Part shown: positions 15,724 to 25,636 of the stretch, piece by piece
Layout: every line of letters begins with the position of its first letter
Position numbering within the stretch: the first letter of the stretch is position 1
NCBI RefSeq assembly: GCF_005405365.1
Contig: NZ_BJDX01000005.1
Span: 124,001-188,000 of the forward strand
DNA length: 64,000 nucleotides
Source: Enterococcus xiangfangensis
Lineage (GTDB): Bacteria > Bacillota > Bacilli > Lactobacillales > Enterococcaceae
Direction of reading: 5' to 3'
Translations under genes and position numbers: made by a program
Notes under the pieces: generated by a model
What the model was told of the DNA's origin: nothing
The model's database searches: none
Seen by the model: the letters and a program-made list of their open reading frames with translations, nothing else

Positions 15724-16944
15724 CTATAACAACAAGCTCATTGGATTTTCTAACAGGTCAACGATCATACTTAAAAATGCTGCAGCTGGTGCACCATCTA
15801 CGACCCGATGATCGAAGGATAGACATAGATTTAATGCAGTAATTGTCGCAACTTGAGAACTTTCTGATGTATCTTTTACAACTAATTTCTCATAACTGCC
15901 GCCAATCCCCAAAATTGCCACTTCTGGTAAGTTGATGATTGGATTAAATGTTTGAACTTTACTACGACCTAATGAACTGATTGTAAAGGTTCCTCCACTC
16001 ATTTCTTTCGGCATCAATTGACCGTCCCGTGCTTTTTTCGTTATGTTTTTTACTGCTACAGTCAACTCACTCAAGCCTTTTTGATCAGCTTGCTTTATGA
16101 CAGGTACTACTAAACCATCAGTAACTGCTACTGCTACTGCTACTCCAAGATTAACATGATCAAATTGCTGAATACCGTCTTCATAGGCATTGGCATTGAA
16201 TTCTGGGTATGCTTTCAATGCAACCATCACCGCTTTTGCAATAATTTCTAAGAAAGACAACCGTTCACCAGTACATTCTTCTACCATTGGCAATAATTGC
16301 TCCCGTAGTTCGATCACTTTTGTCATATCGACTTCCGCATTCATTGTGACATGCGGGATCGTGTGCTTGCTTTCTGACATCTTGTCTGAGATTACTTTAC
16401 GCATACCGCTCCAAGGAATCAGCTCGTCTTCAGTTGCTTGTGTTGTCGGCATTGATGCAGTTATAGATTCTTGGTAGTCTTTTACATCTAATGATTGGAT
16501 TCGTCCTTTCGGCCCTGTTCCTTGAATTTTTTGTAAATCGATTCCTTTTTCCCGTGCAATTCGTCGAGCTGCTGGCGTTGCTCGAATTTTTTTTGTCGCA
16601 ACCATTGTTTCCTCGTCCGATTCAGCTGCTTCCACTACTTCATCATATTTATTTTCTTCCTTGCCTGCTGTTTCAACCTCGGATATTTTCGAGGGAACGT
16701 TCTCACCCACTTCACCGATGTAGGCGATCACTGAATTCACCGGAGCACTTTCACCCTCACCGATGTATTTTCGGAGTAAAATCCCTTCATCATAGGCTTC
16801 CACTTCGATCGCGATTTTATCAGTCATCACTTCAAAAATTGCTTCTCCGATTTCTACGGAATCACCTTCACTTTTTAACCAAGTTGTGATTGTTCCAACG
16901 TCCATTGTGGAACTTAACTTTGGCATCAATACTTCATTCGCCAT
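15724..16944 (-). CDS. acoC: Dihydrolipoamide acyltransferase (E2)
   Basis: Core subunit of a 2-oxoacid or acetoin dehydrogenase complex, 406 residues from the ATG at 16944, which has GGAGGG upstream; the track of an earlier in-frame ATG lies in the end of E1beta. Single lipoyl domain with lipoyl Lys43 in MTDKIAIEV; acidic linker; E3/E1-binding domain at about 121-155 (RATPAARRIA...GTGPKGRI); catalytic domain with His in SFDHRVVDGA near 375. One lipoyl domain and the gene order fit AcoC-type and branched-chain-type E2. Substrate inferred from E1. Confidence 0.9.
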   Translation of the reverse strand: MANEVLMPKLSSTMDVGTITTWLKSEGDSVEIGEAIFEVMTDKIAIEVEAYDEGILLRKYIGEGESAPVNSVIAYIGEVGENVPSKISEVETAGKEENKYDEVVEAAESDEETMVATKKIRATPAARRIAREKGIDLQKIQGTGPKGRIQSLDVKDYQESITASMPTTQATEDELIPWSGMRKVISDKMSESKHTIPHVTMNAEVDMTKVIELREQLLPMVEECTGERLSFLEIIAKAVMVALKAYPEFNANAYEDGIQQFDHVNLGVAVAVAVTDGLVVPVIKQADQKGLSELTVAVKNITKKARDGQLMPKEMSGGTFTISSLGRSKVQTFNPIINLPEVAILGIGGSYEKLVVKDTSESSQVATITALNLCLSFDHRVVDGAPAAAFLSMIVDLLENPMSLLL

Positions 16945-16955
16945 CTTTATCCCTC

Positions 16956-17933
16956 CTATGCCATCAATCCACGACAAGCTTCAACAATATCTTCTACTTG
17001 AGGAACGGCTTTTTTTTCGAGCTCTGGATGATAAGGCATCGGAATTTCCTTGCCTGCTAAACGAATGATTGGTGCATCTAAGAAATCAAAACATTCTTCT
17101 TCTGCAATCACACTAGCTAGTTCAGCACTGAAACCACTACGTTTTACTGCTTCCGTTACCACGACTGCCTTACCTGTTTTAATAACTGATTCAATAATCG
17201 TTTGTTTATCTAATGGCACCAATGTTCGTGGATCAACAACTTCAATCTGAATGTCCTCTTTTGCTAAGATATCTGATGCTTCCAATGCTTTATGAACCAT
17301 GATTCCTGTAGCTACAACGGAAATATCTGTTCCTTCTCTTTTTATATCTGCTACGCCAATCGGAATTGTATACTTTCCTTCCGGTACATCTGAACTTGTT
17401 CGATAGCAAAGCTTGTGTTCATAAAACATTACTGGATTATTATCTTCAATCGCCGCATGCAGTAATCCTTTTGCATCATATGCAGTCGCTGGTTGAATAA
17501 CTTTCAGCCCCGGGACATGAGCTGTCCAGTTTTCTAAACTTTGTGAATGCTGTGCCGCCGCACCTGTTCCAGACCCCCCAGGAGTTCGCATTACTAAAGG
17601 AATTTTCGCTTTTCCACCATACATATAGCGAATTTTCGCTGCTTGATTAACTATTTGATCTAGTGCAATTGTAATGAAATCTGAAAATTGAATTTCAAAA
17701 ATCGGACGCATCCCTGTCATTGCTGAACCGACTGCCGCACCAGCAATCACAGATTCAGAGATTGGAGTTGAGCGAATTCGCTCTTCACCAAATTCTTCTA
17801 CCATACCGCGGCTTACCCCGAAAGCGCCTCCATAAACACCGATATCTTCCCCTAACATGAAAATATCTTCATCTTCTCGCATTGCTTCAGACATCGCTTC
17901 TCTGACCGCTTCCGCGTACGTGATTTCTCTCAT
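16956..17933 (-). CDS. acoB: Dehydrogenase E1 beta subunit
   Basis: Beta subunit of the thiamine-diphosphate E1 heterotetramer, 325 residues. It shows the transketolase central-domain features [18 protein letters not shown] at the N-terminus, [14 protein letters not shown] near 27, and the C-terminal domain segment [13 protein letters not shown] near 230. SD GGAGG is close to the start. It lies between E1alpha (124 bases upstream) and E2 (11 bases downstream). It is AcoB/PdhB-like; acetoin-type is preferred because of the E1alpha motif and the separate operon. Confidence 0.9.
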   Translation of the reverse strand: MREITYAEAVREAMSEAMREDEDIFMLGEDIGVYGGAFGVSRGMVEEFGEERIRSTPISESVIAGAAVGSAMTGMRPIFEIQFSDFITIALDQIVNQAAKIRYMYGGKAKIPLVMRTPGGSGTGAAAQHSQSLENWTAHVPGLKVIQPATAYDAKGLLHAAIEDNNPVMFYEHKLCYRTSSDVPEGKYTIPIGVADIKREGTDISVVATGIMVHKALEASDILAKEDIQIEVVDPRTLVPLDKQTIIESVIKTGKAVVVTEAVKRSGFSAELASVIAEEECFDFLDAPIIRLAGKEIPMPYHPELEKKAVPQVEDIVEACRGLMA

Positions 17934-18057
17934 TTTTTCTCCTCCTATTTCATACTGAAGTATTTATTTTTCTAAAAGAAAAATAAATCTGATTTTCACC
18001 ACGTCTACTATTTTAATAATCTACTAAAGTAGAAAGTAAAACTGGCATCCACTTCTT

Positions 18058-19062
18058 CTACTCGGAATAAACGTCTTCATACATGCTTTCAATTACTGGC
18101 ATTGGACTTTCTTCCGCAAAGGCTACTGCATCTTCAATCGCTTGCTTTGCAGCTAAGCGAATCTCTTCCGCCTCTTCTTCAGTAAAGAGTCCCGCTGTAA
18201 CAAATTTTTCACGAGCCAATTTGATTGGGTCATGATTTTTACGCCAATCTTCTTCCTCTTCTTTTGTACGATATTTTTTCGCATCAGATTTCGAATGTCC
18301 TTTCCAGCGATAAGTCATTGCTTCAATTAACGTTGGTCCTTGCCCTCGACGTGCTTTTTCCACCGCATCATAAGTTGTATTAATTACTTCAATAACATCA
18401 TTTCCTTCAATTGTTATCCCTTCGATTCCATAAGCTTTTGCTCGTTCAGATAAACGTTCGACATTCATCATCGTTTTGAATGGTCCGCTCATGCCATATT
18501 GATTATTTTCAATAAAGAAAACGACCGGTAAATCCCAAATAGAGGCTAAATTCAATGATTCATGGAAGCTGCCTTCATTGGTTGAGCCGTCTCCAGCATA
18601 TGCTAATGCAACCGCATCCTTTTTTTTAAGTTTTGAAGTTAAAGCCGCGCCGGTAGCGATTGGGAATCCTCCCCCTACGATACCATTTGCTCCAAGATTT
18701 CCTGTATCAAGATCGGCAATGTGCATAGATCCGCCTTTACCATTATTCGTACCTGTTGTGCGGCCGAATAGTTCCGCCATCATTTCATTGATATTCGTCC
18801 CTTTAGCAATTGTTTGTCCATGGCCGCGATGTGTAGCAGTGATCCAATCTGTTTTTCGCAGAACAGCACCACTGCCAGCTGCTGTTGCTTCTTGACCAAC
18901 CGCTAAGTGTGTTGTCCCGTGAATTAACCCTTTGGCAAATAACTGGTCAACTTTCTCATCAAAGAACCGAATTTCCCACATTCTTCGATAAAGTTCTACC
19001 AAATTCTTATCCGTCAAACCCGCTCGATTTGGAATTGAGATATTTTTTGTTGCTACCATCAT
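18058..19062 (-). CDS. acoA: Dehydrogenase E1 alpha subunit, acetoin type
   Basis: Thiamine-diphosphate-binding alpha subunit of 334 residues, start with GGAGG nine bases upstream. The ThDP/Mg motif is GDGSTNEGSFHESLNLA...ENN from residue 167. The stretch GGSMHIAD...GANGIVGGGFPIA closely resembles AcoA of Bacillus acetoin dehydrogenase, which cleaves acetoin to acetaldehyde and acetyl-CoA. PDH and branched-chain E1 share part of this, so another small 2-oxo or hydroxyketone substrate is possible. Follows the SorC-type regulator by 16 bases, so it is the first enzyme gene of that operon. Confidence 0.85.
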   Translation of the reverse strand: MMVATKNISIPNRAGLTDKNLVELYRRMWEIRFFDEKVDQLFAKGLIHGTTHLAVGQEATAAGSGAVLRKTDWITATHRGHGQTIAKGTNINEMMAELFGRTTGTNNGKGGSMHIADLDTGNLGANGIVGGGFPIATGAALTSKLKKKDAVALAYAGDGSTNEGSFHESLNLASIWDLPVVFFIENNQYGMSGPFKTMMNVERLSERAKAYGIEGITIEGNDVIEVINTTYDAVEKARRGQGPTLIEAMTYRWKGHSKSDAKKYRTKEEEEDWRKNHDPIKLAREKFVTAGLFTEEEAEEIRLAAKQAIEDAVAFAEESPMPVIESMYEDVYSE

Positions 19063-19078
19063 CTATGCGCCTCCATTT

Positions 19079-20035
19079 TTATTTATCTTCATCTAGTAAT
19101 GTTTTAGCTGTTTCTTCATCGGTGATCAAAATATTAACTAATTTTCCTTTTAACGCAGCACGGATTCCACTGACTTTCTCTTTTCCCCCAGATACACCAA
19201 TACGTTTTTGAATTTTCTTGAGTTCTGCTAGACTAATCGCCAAAACCTGATCGTTCCAAGTGCAGTCTGCTAGTTTGCCCTCCTCATCAATAAAGTTGTA
19301 ACAAATATCTCCCGACACATTGCCAGCAGATAGTTCCTTTCTTAAAGGTACTTCTTCATTTGGCAAATACGCTTTAGTCATCGTGGAATATGCTGGTAGG
19401 CCACCGATTCCAACTAATGCAACATCGGCTTTTTTTCCTTTATCAAAAACTTTCCTGATGAACGACTGTTTCATAAAAACTTTTTTTGCTTCGGCAGAAT
19501 CTACGGTAATCGGTGCATGTAGTTCTAGCACTGAACCACCACTCTTACGTGCAAAAATCTCACAGACTACATTTGCTTGTAATGCTGTATGCTCTTGACC
19601 TAAACCACCAACTAACGGAATAAAACGAACATCGTCCATTTGATTTTTTGGCAAGAAATTTTGTGCTGTTTCGTGAACCGCCATGCCTGCTGAAACACCA
19701 ACTGTCTCATCTCCTTTTAAAATTCGAGACAAGTATTTTCCCGCCGCAATACCAATTCGTTTGTTTAGCATCTCAGCTCCCACAGGTGCAATACAAATTA
19801 CTTCCGTTAAACCATACTTCTCTGTCAACTTTTCTTCTAATAAACGATATGGGTGAATTAAATCATCGTGAATTATGATTTCTACTAATCCTAAAGATCG
19901 TGCCTTTGCTAAATACTTGGAAACTAGTGAACGGCTGATGTTAAACTTTTTTGCAACATCTGATTGTTTAGCGCCTTCCTCGTAATACATCGAAGCGATC
20001 TCTGTCAGTAATCGTGCATCGTCAGAATAACTCAT
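19079..20035 (-). CDS. SorC/DeoR-type sugar-binding regulator of the aco-like operon
   Basis: A 318-residue SorC-family regulator: N-terminal helix-turn-helix with KQSDVAKKFNISRSLVSKYL (about 23-42), then a large effector domain with the phospho-sugar-isomerase-like loops VGVSAG near 112, PLVGGLG near 140 and GIGG near 207. It is the first gene of its operon, so it likely controls its own synthesis and the dehydrogenase genes through the operator at 20081-20113. The recognition core ISRSLVSKYL is identical to that of the second SorC regulator at 31846-32808. The effector is probably a phosphorylated sugar or polyol. Confidence 0.88.
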   Translation of the reverse strand: MSYSDDARLLTEIASMYYEEGAKQSDVAKKFNISRSLVSKYLAKARSLGLVEIIIHDDLIHPYRLLEEKLTEKYGLTEVICIAPVGAEMLNKRIGIAAGKYLSRILKGDETVGVSAGMAVHETAQNFLPKNQMDDVRFIPLVGGLGQEHTALQANVVCEIFARKSGGSVLELHAPITVDSAEAKKVFMKQSFIRKVFDKGKKADVALVGIGGLPAYSTMTKAYLPNEEVPLRKELSAGNVSGDICYNFIDEEGKLADCTWNDQVLAISLAELKKIQKRIGVSGGKEKVSGIRAALKGKLVNILITDEETAKTLLDEDK

Positions 20036-20080
20036 TTTTTATTCCCTCCTAAAGCGAATATTTCCTAGCCGTGTTGTTTT

Positions 20081-20113
20081 TTGTCATATGCTATACCATT
20101 TAACATATGACAT
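20081..20113 (-). promoter_or_regulatory. SorC-type operator at the aco transcription start
   Basis: TTGTCATATG (20081-20090) and CATATGACAT (20104-20113) form an inverted repeat with a 13-base gap between the 8-bp cores. The right arm sits exactly at the predicted +1 (20113). The same half-site is repeated upstream of the polyol operon at 36751-36775. Confidence 0.7.
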
Positions 20114-20119
20114 AATATC

Positions 20120-20148
20120 ATCATAAAAGTTATCACGCTGAGTGTCAA
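20120..20148 (-). promoter_or_regulatory. Promoter of the SorC/aco operon
   Basis: On the minus strand a perfect -35 TTGACA (20148 to 20143), a 17-base spacer and -10 TATGAT (20125 to 20120). The -35 is embedded in a cre site. Confidence 0.75.
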
Positions 20149-20156
20149 CGCTTTCA
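20143..20156 (-). promoter_or_regulatory. cre site (CcpA) on the aco -35
   Basis: TGAAAGCGTTGACA on the minus strand fits the cre consensus TGNAANCGNWNNCW at every fixed position and covers the -35 hexamer, predicting glucose repression by CcpA. Confidence 0.8.
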
Positions 20157-20335
20157 ATAAAATGATTTTGTTCACAAACTAATATTTACAAAATGTTATG
20201 TCTGTGTCATTTTCGGAACATATGTCACAGATTTTCACAGTTATCTAATACTTTCAAATTTTATAGTACATATAAAAATACCATAGTGAAAATCATAAGT
20301 TATCGGAACTATTTTGGTAATCAGTCAATTATCTT

Positions 20336-20375
20336 AGAAAAAAGCATGCAGATTCTTTAGAATCAGCATGCTTTT
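20336..20375 (-). terminator. Terminator after opuABC
   Basis: AAAGCATGCTGATTC pairs with GAATCTGCATGCTTT on the minus strand and is followed by a T-rich run. It lies eight bases beyond the opuABC stop. Confidence 0.85.
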
Positions 20376-20382
20376 ACATATT

Positions 20383-22107
20383 TTATTTCTTCCACTCTGC
20401 AACTTCTTTTTGGTGGTCTTTGATCCAATCTTTTGCGGCTTGGGAAGGATCTTTGCCTTCATTGATTGCTAACATGACACTTTCCATATCTTTTTGTTTC
20501 CAATGGAAATTATTTAATACGTTGTACGCTTCAGGTTGATCTTTTTCCAATCCTTTGCGGGCCATCGTATGAATGGCTTCTGCTGTTCCCATCGTGCCTT
20601 TTGGATCTTCTAAGTATTTCAATCCATATTTGGCAAACATCCAATGGGGAGACCAGCCTGTAATGACGATTGGTTGTTTCTTTTTGATTGCTTGATTGAG
20701 TGCAACGGTCATAGCGCCTGAAGAGGATGTTGAGACTTTCCAATCTGCAAGGTTTGGATAAGTCTTCACTGTATTCTCTGCTGCAGTGACTACACCCGCA
20801 CCAGGCTCGATTCCCGTGATTGTTTTATCGGCTTGGTCCGTCAAGTCTTCGATCGAATCCACATCCATATAGTCTGGTACAACGATTCCGACTTTGGCAC
20901 CTTTTAAATTGACACCAAGATCATCTACTTGATCTTTGTATTGAGCATATTGTGACTTGTGGGTATTTGGCAGCCAAGCAGCGACCATCGCATCCGATTC
21001 GCCTTTTACTACAGATTCCCACATGATCGCATTGTCTAGCGGTGTCAGATTGACGTCGTAGCCCATCTCTTTTAAGACTTCGCCGACCACATGTGTCGAC
21101 GCGACTTCTGAATCCCATTCAACATAGGTCAGGTTGATTGTGCCTTTTGTTTCTTTAGACATTCCGTTAAGGCCAAATGAAGCGAACACGATTACTGCCG
21201 CGACTACACCCGCAATGATCCCAATTTTTTTCTTATTTGTTTTTGGTTTCTTTTCAACCGCGTGTTGTTTTGGTTTGTTGATGTTTTGTGTAAACCGGTC
21301 AATGATAATGGCTAAAATCACTAACGCCAAGCCATTGACGAAGCCATTTCCGACCTGTGCACGCTGTAAAGCAGATAAGACGCCCCGACCTAGACCGGGA
21401 GCACCGATCATCGATGCGATCACAACCATTGATAAAGCTAACATTGTCGTTTGGTTGATCCCGGCTAAAATCGTACTTTTAGCTAACGGTAATTCTAATT
21501 TAAACAGTTTTTGTTTTCCGGTTCCGCCAAATGAATCCGAAGCTTCGATCAATTCTTTAGGAATTTGACGGATTCCCAAATTAGTAAAACGAACGGTCGG
21601 CGGTAATGCAAAGATCACAGAAGCAAATACCCCAGGTACCATTCCGATTCCAAAGAAAGCAACCGCTGGAATCAGATAGACAAATCCCGGCATCGTCTGC
21701 ATGAAATCTAAAACCGGTGTGATGATTTTTTTAGCTGTTTCATTTTTAGCCATCAAAATTCCTAGCGGTACCCCGATGATAATCGACAATAGACTAGATA
21801 AAAGAACTAATGTAACAGTACTCATCAGATCGATCCATAATCCCTGATTATAAATAAACAATAACCCAATCAATGTAAAACTCGTCAGTCCCCATTTTTT
21901 ATTCGAGATAAAAAAGGCGATAACAGTCAAAACAAGAATAAATAATAACGGTGGAATCATTGTTAATAGATTGGTCATTCCATCCATCAAAAATTGTCCC
22001 GCATGCTGCAAGACAGAAAATAGTCCGGCAAACGTTCCAGTCAGCCAATTAGTAAATCCTTCGACCCAATCAGCAACAGGTAAGGATTGTTGTAAAAAAT
22101 TAACCAT
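20383..22107 (-). CDS. opuABC: Glycine betaine ABC transporter, fused permease and binding protein
   Basis: A 574-residue fusion: residues about 1-285 are an MetI-type permease with six to eight helices (motif [20 protein letters not shown] near 190), a basic linker and one further helix near 295-312, then a glycine betaine-binding domain (about 315-574) facing outside. Binding-site tryptophans are seen in [19 protein letters not shown] and WSPHWMF. This matches BusAB/OpuABC of Lactococcus, an osmoprotectant importer. It overlaps the ATPase gene by eight bases. Expression is under the BusR operator at 23317-23355. Confidence 0.93.
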   Translation of the reverse strand: MVNFLQQSLPVADWVEGFTNWLTGTFAGLFSVLQHAGQFLMDGMTNLLTMIPPLLFILVLTVIAFFISNKKWGLTSFTLIGLLFIYNQGLWIDLMSTVTLVLLSSLLSIIIGVPLGILMAKNETAKKIITPVLDFMQTMPGFVYLIPAVAFFGIGMVPGVFASVIFALPPTVRFTNLGIRQIPKELIEASDSFGGTGKQKLFKLELPLAKSTILAGINQTTMLALSMVVIASMIGAPGLGRGVLSALQRAQVGNGFVNGLALVILAIIIDRFTQNINKPKQHAVEKKPKTNKKKIGIIAGVVAAVIVFASFGLNGMSKETKGTINLTYVEWDSEVASTHVVGEVLKEMGYDVNLTPLDNAIMWESVVKGESDAMVAAWLPNTHKSQYAQYKDQVDDLGVNLKGAKVGIVVPDYMDVDSIEDLTDQADKTITGIEPGAGVVTAAENTVKTYPNLADWKVSTSSSGAMTVALNQAIKKKQPIVITGWSPHWMFAKYGLKYLEDPKGTMGTAEAIHTMARKGLEKDQPEAYNVLNNFHWKQKDMESVMLAINEGKDPSQAAKDWIKDHQKEVAEWKK

Positions 22108-23305
22108 GGATTTCCACCTCTTCCGCTTCTGTATTGGCTAATGCCTCTAACACACTGCCGCGAATGACGACGCCCACTAAGCGATCGCCTTCGACTACCG
22201 CCAGCGGTGCCGGCGAGTCAAAAATCAGATTGAAAATATCCGTGACCAGCATATCTTTAGGAATCCGACGGACATTTTTATCGATGACTTCTTTCAACGT
22301 TAAATTATTTTTACGAGCTTCTAACGCTTTTTCTGCCGTCAGACTGCCTTTTAATTTTCGTTTGCGATCTACTGCTAAAAGCATGCTGACTTCTTCTTTA
22401 CGCATTCGATTCAACGCGACATTGGGTCCATCGACTTCGATATTTGTCGTAAATGCCGGAACCATGATATTTTGTGCAGTTAACACTTTTGAACGATCCA
22501 CATCTTCAACAAAATCGCGTACATACTGATTGGCTGGATGGGTTAAAATTTCTTCGCCGGTACCGATCTGCATGATTTGGCCGTCTTTCATCAATGCGAT
22601 TCGATCACCGATTCGCAAAGCTTCATTCAAATCATGCGTGATGAAGATGATCGTTTTCTGTACATTTGATTGCAAGTCTAACAATTCATCTTGCATTTCA
22701 CGGCGAATCAACGGATCCAACGCAGAGAACGCTTCGTCCATCAACAAAATTTCAGGATCATTGGCTAAGGCTCGTGCCAAGCCTACTCGCTGCTGCATTC
22801 CGCCAGATAATTGATTGGGATATTGATCTTTGAAGCTCAATAAACCAGAATTTTCTAATGCTTGTTCTGCTTTAGCTTGACGCTCGGCTTTTGGTACGCC
22901 GCGCACTTCAAGTCCGTATTCTGTATTTTCTAAAATCGTCCGATGAGGAAACAAACCAAAGTTTTGAAAAACCATATTGATTTTATGGCGGCGCACTTCT
23001 CGCAGTGCTTCTTTATCCATTTTGGCAATATTTTCTCCATCGATGTAGATTTCCCCTGAAGTTGGATCGATCAAGCGATTTAATAAACGGATCAGTGTGG
23101 ATTTTCCGCTACCGGAAAGTCCCATAATAACAAAAATTTCTCCTTCATTGACTTCAAAATTTGCGTCATACACACCAACAGTTGCACCTGTTTGTTCTAA
23201 AATTTCAGTCTTTGCGCGATTTTCTTGGATCATCGCAAGGGCTTGTTGCTGTTTCTTACCAAAGATTTTAGTCAGATGTTCTACCTTAACTTTACTCAAA
23301 AACAT
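22100..23305 (-). CDS. opuAA: Glycine betaine ABC transporter ATPase with CBS pair
   Basis: Osmotic-stress ATPase of 401 residues that drives OpuABC. Walker [10 protein letters not shown] near 69, Q-loop [13 protein letters not shown], signature LSGGMQQR near 175, Walker [15 protein letters not shown]. Residues about 275-400 form a tandem CBS module ([11 protein letters not shown]..., [14 protein letters not shown]...), which in Lactococcus OpuA senses ionic strength and binds c-di-AMP. The ATG at 23305 is only two bases from GGAGG, so the TTG two codons later (23299) may be the true start. Together with BusR this makes transport and transcription both c-di-AMP-linked. Confidence 0.93.
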   Translation of the reverse strand: MFLSKVKVEHLTKIFGKKQQQALAMIQENRAKTEILEQTGATVGVYDANFEVNEGEIFVIMGLSGSGKSTLIRLLNRLIDPTSGEIYIDGENIAKMDKEALREVRRHKINMVFQNFGLFPHRTILENTEYGLEVRGVPKAERQAKAEQALENSGLLSFKDQYPNQLSGGMQQRVGLARALANDPEILLMDEAFSALDPLIRREMQDELLDLQSNVQKTIIFITHDLNEALRIGDRIALMKDGQIMQIGTGEEILTHPANQYVRDFVEDVDRSKVLTAQNIMVPAFTTNIEVDGPNVALNRMRKEEVSMLLAVDRKRKLKGSLTAEKALEARKNNLTLKEVIDKNVRRIPKDMLVTDIFNLIFDSPAPLAVVEGDRLVGVVIRGSVLEALANTEAEEVEIHG

Positions 23306-23316
23306 ATCCTCCTCTT

Positions 23317-23355
23317 AAAAGTGACCATACAACCTTAACATCATGTGGTCACTTT
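23317..23355 (-). promoter_or_regulatory. BusR operator of opuA
   Basis: AAAAGTGACCA (23317-23327) and TGGTCACTTTT (23345-23355) are perfect 11-bp inverted arms. The GTGAC and GTCAC cores are separated by exactly 22 bases, which is the spacing reported for the bipartite BusR site. The arms flank the -10 and cover the -35 spacer. Confidence 0.88.
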
Positions 23356-23361
23356 TGTCAA
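23332..23361 (-). promoter_or_regulatory. opuA promoter
   Basis: On the minus strand -35 TTGACA (23361 to 23356), an 18-base spacer ending in TGT, and -10 TAAGGT (23337 to 23332), an extended -10 type. It lies inside the BusR operator. Confidence 0.65.
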
Positions 23362-23427
23362 AAAAGATGATGAAAATTTTCTGCAAACAAAAAAAGAAAA
23401 AACCGCAGCTTTTTCTTTTGGACTAAA

Positions 23428-24066
23428 TTATTTATCTGGATAGAACAAATGCTGCATCCGTTGCAAAACCAATTCATTGCCGACAAAAAATAATGTGTCG
23501 CCGGCACAGATCTTGGCGTAAGGTCCAGGAGACAACAACAATTCGTTTTTTTGCTGGATTGCGATGATGGTCGCACCGGTTTCATGCCAAATATTCAACT
23601 CATTGATCGTTTTTTCCAAGTGTGCCGCGGCTTCTGTCAGCGTCAATTCATAAGGGACAAACGGCGCAACATTATGGACGCGTTTTGTTTGTAAGATCAA
23701 TTGATTCAACAGTTTGCTAACAGAATCCAACTCTTGTTTCTGTTTTTCGACACGAGCTTGGATTTCGGTATTTATTTCTTGGATCGATTGCACATCTTGA
23801 TACTTTTCAAAATAAACTTGCGCTTTTTCCCGCGAACGGACGTAGGCTCCGCTGCCGTGGCGGACTTCCATGATCCCAAGATCTACTAAAACATTGATCG
23901 CTTTGCGCGCCGTTTCTGGCGAGACATTAAAATTACTGGCCAATGTCGAACGTGCATGGATCTTTTCTCCTACTTGATATCGTTTATCGGCGATTCGTTC
24001 AGCGATTTCTACTGCTACTTGTTGGTAGCGCGGCAACAAAATCCGCTTCTTGTTTTCCCCTTCCAT
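23428..24066 (-). CDS. busR: BusR, c-di-AMP-responsive repressor
   Basis: A 212-residue GntR-family regulator with a winged helix at about 10-77 (IHARSTLASNFNVSPETARK), a coiled-coil at about 85-125, and a C-terminal RCK_C/TrkA_C domain (about 130-210) that in Streptococcus and Lactococcus BusR binds c-di-AMP and causes repression of the betaine transporter. It lies directly upstream of opuAA, on the same strand, with a matching 22-bp-spaced operator between them. The ATG at 24066 has AGAGGG upstream; the longer in-frame version (24135) lacks an SD and adds an unrelated basic leader. Confidence 0.92.
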   Translation of the reverse strand: MEGENKKRILLPRYQQVAVEIAERIADKRYQVGEKIHARSTLASNFNVSPETARKAINVLVDLGIMEVRHGSGAYVRSREKAQVYFEKYQDVQSIQEINTEIQARVEKQKQELDSVSKLLNQLILQTKRVHNVAPFVPYELTLTEAAAHLEKTINELNIWHETGATIIAIQQKNELLLSPGPYAKICAGDTLFFVGNELVLQRMQHLFYPDK

Positions 24067-24189
24067 TCCGATCCCTCTTTTTCTGCAGAATTCTTTCCAA
24101 GCATAGCATATTTTTTTCAGAAAAGCTGTAATCACCCTGTATCGATAAAATGAATTTGTTAGTGTTTTCCTCTTTAGAATTTAATCATA

Positions 24190-24340
24190 GAAGCAGATTT
24201 TTTTGAGATATCTTTCGCAATTTCGGCTAAAAAAAGTTACGCTATCTCAGATTGCCGATTCTGCTGAATGTTACGGCAGCATGATGAGGGAAAAGGCATG
24301 AAAAAAATGAAGTGAATTTATAGAAACTAGGAGTGATTTT
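24190..24340 (+). other. Possible structured leader of nupC
   Basis: About 150 bases between a TTGTTA/TTTAAT promoter (18-base spacer) and the TTG start. TGAGATA (24204-24210) and TATCTCA (24243-24249) could pair, and CTGC/GCAG lie further down. I cannot match it to a known riboswitch. Confidence 0.3.
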
Positions 24341-25516
24341 TTGCATTTTTTGATAGGTATTATTGGGTTGATCATTGTTTTAGCGTTAAGTTTCTTGATC
24401 AGCAGTGATCGTAAAAATATTCGCTATACGCCGATTTTGGTCATGTTAGTATTGCAATTTTTATTAGGATTTATTTTATTACGAACGACTGTAGGAACGA
24501 CCATTGTCAGCGGCTTAGCGGGTGTATTTGATTCCTTACTGAGTTTTGCCGGTTCAGGGGTCGCATTTGTTTTTGGCGGGATCGCCAACAAAGGCAGTTT
24601 TCCGTTTTTCCTAAATGTTCTGATGCCGATCGTCTTCATCTCTGCGATCATTGGAATCTTGCGCTACATTAAGATTTTGCCGCTCTTCATGAAAGGGATC
24701 GGGCTCGCACTCAGCAAAATCAATGGCATGGGAAAATTGGAATCTTACAACGGAATTGCTTCGGCGATCTTAGGACAGTCTGAAGTATTTATTTCCATTA
24801 AAAAAGAACTTCCTTCATTATCTGAACAACGTTTAACGACTATGGGAATCTCGGCAATGTCGACAGTTTCTATGTCGATTGTTGGTTCTTATATGGCATT
24901 GATCCAACCGCAGTATGTGATCACTGCGTTAGTGTTAAATCTATTCGGCGGCTTTTTGATTGCCTCGATCGTGAATCCTTATCAACTGGAAAATGACGAA
25001 TTAGTGATTGAAGAAGACAAAGATCAGACCTTCTTCCAAATGTTGGGTGAATATATTTTAGACGGCTTCCACGTAGCCGTGACTGTAGCGGCGATGTTGA
25101 TCGGTTTTGTGGCATTGATCGCGATGATCAACTTTATTTTTGCTAAGATCACCGGTTTGACCTTTCAAGAGATTTTAGGTTATGTATTTGCACCATTGGC
25201 TTTCATCACAGGGATTCCTTGGAAAGAAGCAGTTGACGCCGGTAGCTTGATGGCTACAAAACTAGTGACTAACGAATTTGTAGCTATGACTGAGTTAGCA
25301 AACGGCAATTGGGATTTCTCAGCTCGTACGACTGCGATTATTTCCGTTTTCTTAGTCTCTTTTGCCAACTTCTCTTCTATCGGGATCATCTCCGGTGCTA
25401 TGAAGGGTTTGAATGAAGAAAAAGGCAATTTAGTTGCCAAACACGGCTTAAAAATTTTGTTAAGTGCCAGTTTAGTCAGCTTTTTAAGTGCGATTATTAC
25501 GGGCTTGATCTTCTAG
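24341..25516 (+). CDS. nupC: NupC-family nucleoside transporter
   Basis: Concentrative nucleoside transporter of 391 residues with about ten membrane helices. Seen: the gate segment GSGVAFVFGG near 72, GQSEVFISIK near 146 and TNEFVAM near 309, which are the nucleoside- and cation-binding motifs of the CNT family. It likely brings in nucleosides with a proton or sodium ion. The start is TTG, with AGGAG seven bases upstream and no better ATG. It has an untranslated leader of roughly 150 bases and its own strong terminator. It diverges from busR. Confidence 0.88.
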   Translation: MHFLIGIIGLIIVLALSFLISSDRKNIRYTPILVMLVLQFLLGFILLRTTVGTTIVSGLAGVFDSLLSFAGSGVAFVFGGIANKGSFPFFLNVLMPIVFISAIIGILRYIKILPLFMKGIGLALSKINGMGKLESYNGIASAILGQSEVFISIKKELPSLSEQRLTTMGISAMSTVSMSIVGSYMALIQPQYVITALVLNLFGGFLIASIVNPYQLENDELVIEEDKDQTFFQMLGEYILDGFHVAVTVAAMLIGFVALIAMINFIFAKITGLTFQEILGYVFAPLAFITGIPWKEAVDAGSLMATKLVTNEFVAMTELANGNWDFSARTTAIISVFLVSFANFSSIGIISGAMKGLNEEKGNLVAKHGLKILLSASLVSFLSAIITGLIF

Positions 25517-25518
25517 CC

Positions 25519-25566
25519 AAAAACACCGATCAACACCCAAAACGGGCTGTTGATCGGTGTTTTTTT
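25519..25566 (+). terminator. Terminator after nupC
   Basis: A 17-bp stem (AAAAACACCGATCAACA and its complement) is followed by a run of T on the plus strand, just beyond the nupC stop. Confidence 0.92.
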
Positions 25567-25636
25567 ACATTCTGATAGTCCTACTCCTCTAGGATCAAGG
25601 GAGCATGATACTTGTCATCATTTTTATTTTAGCTGA

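Larger units (their letters stand above)
20036..20382. other. 347-bp intergenic region with aco promoter and opuABC terminator
   Basis: It holds the SorC operator, cre and promoter of the dehydrogenase operon (20081-20156), a region that repeats motifs found upstream of the polyol operon (TTCACAAACTA at 20171, GAACATATGT at 20216), and the terminator of opuABC at its left-facing end. Confidence 0.7.
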
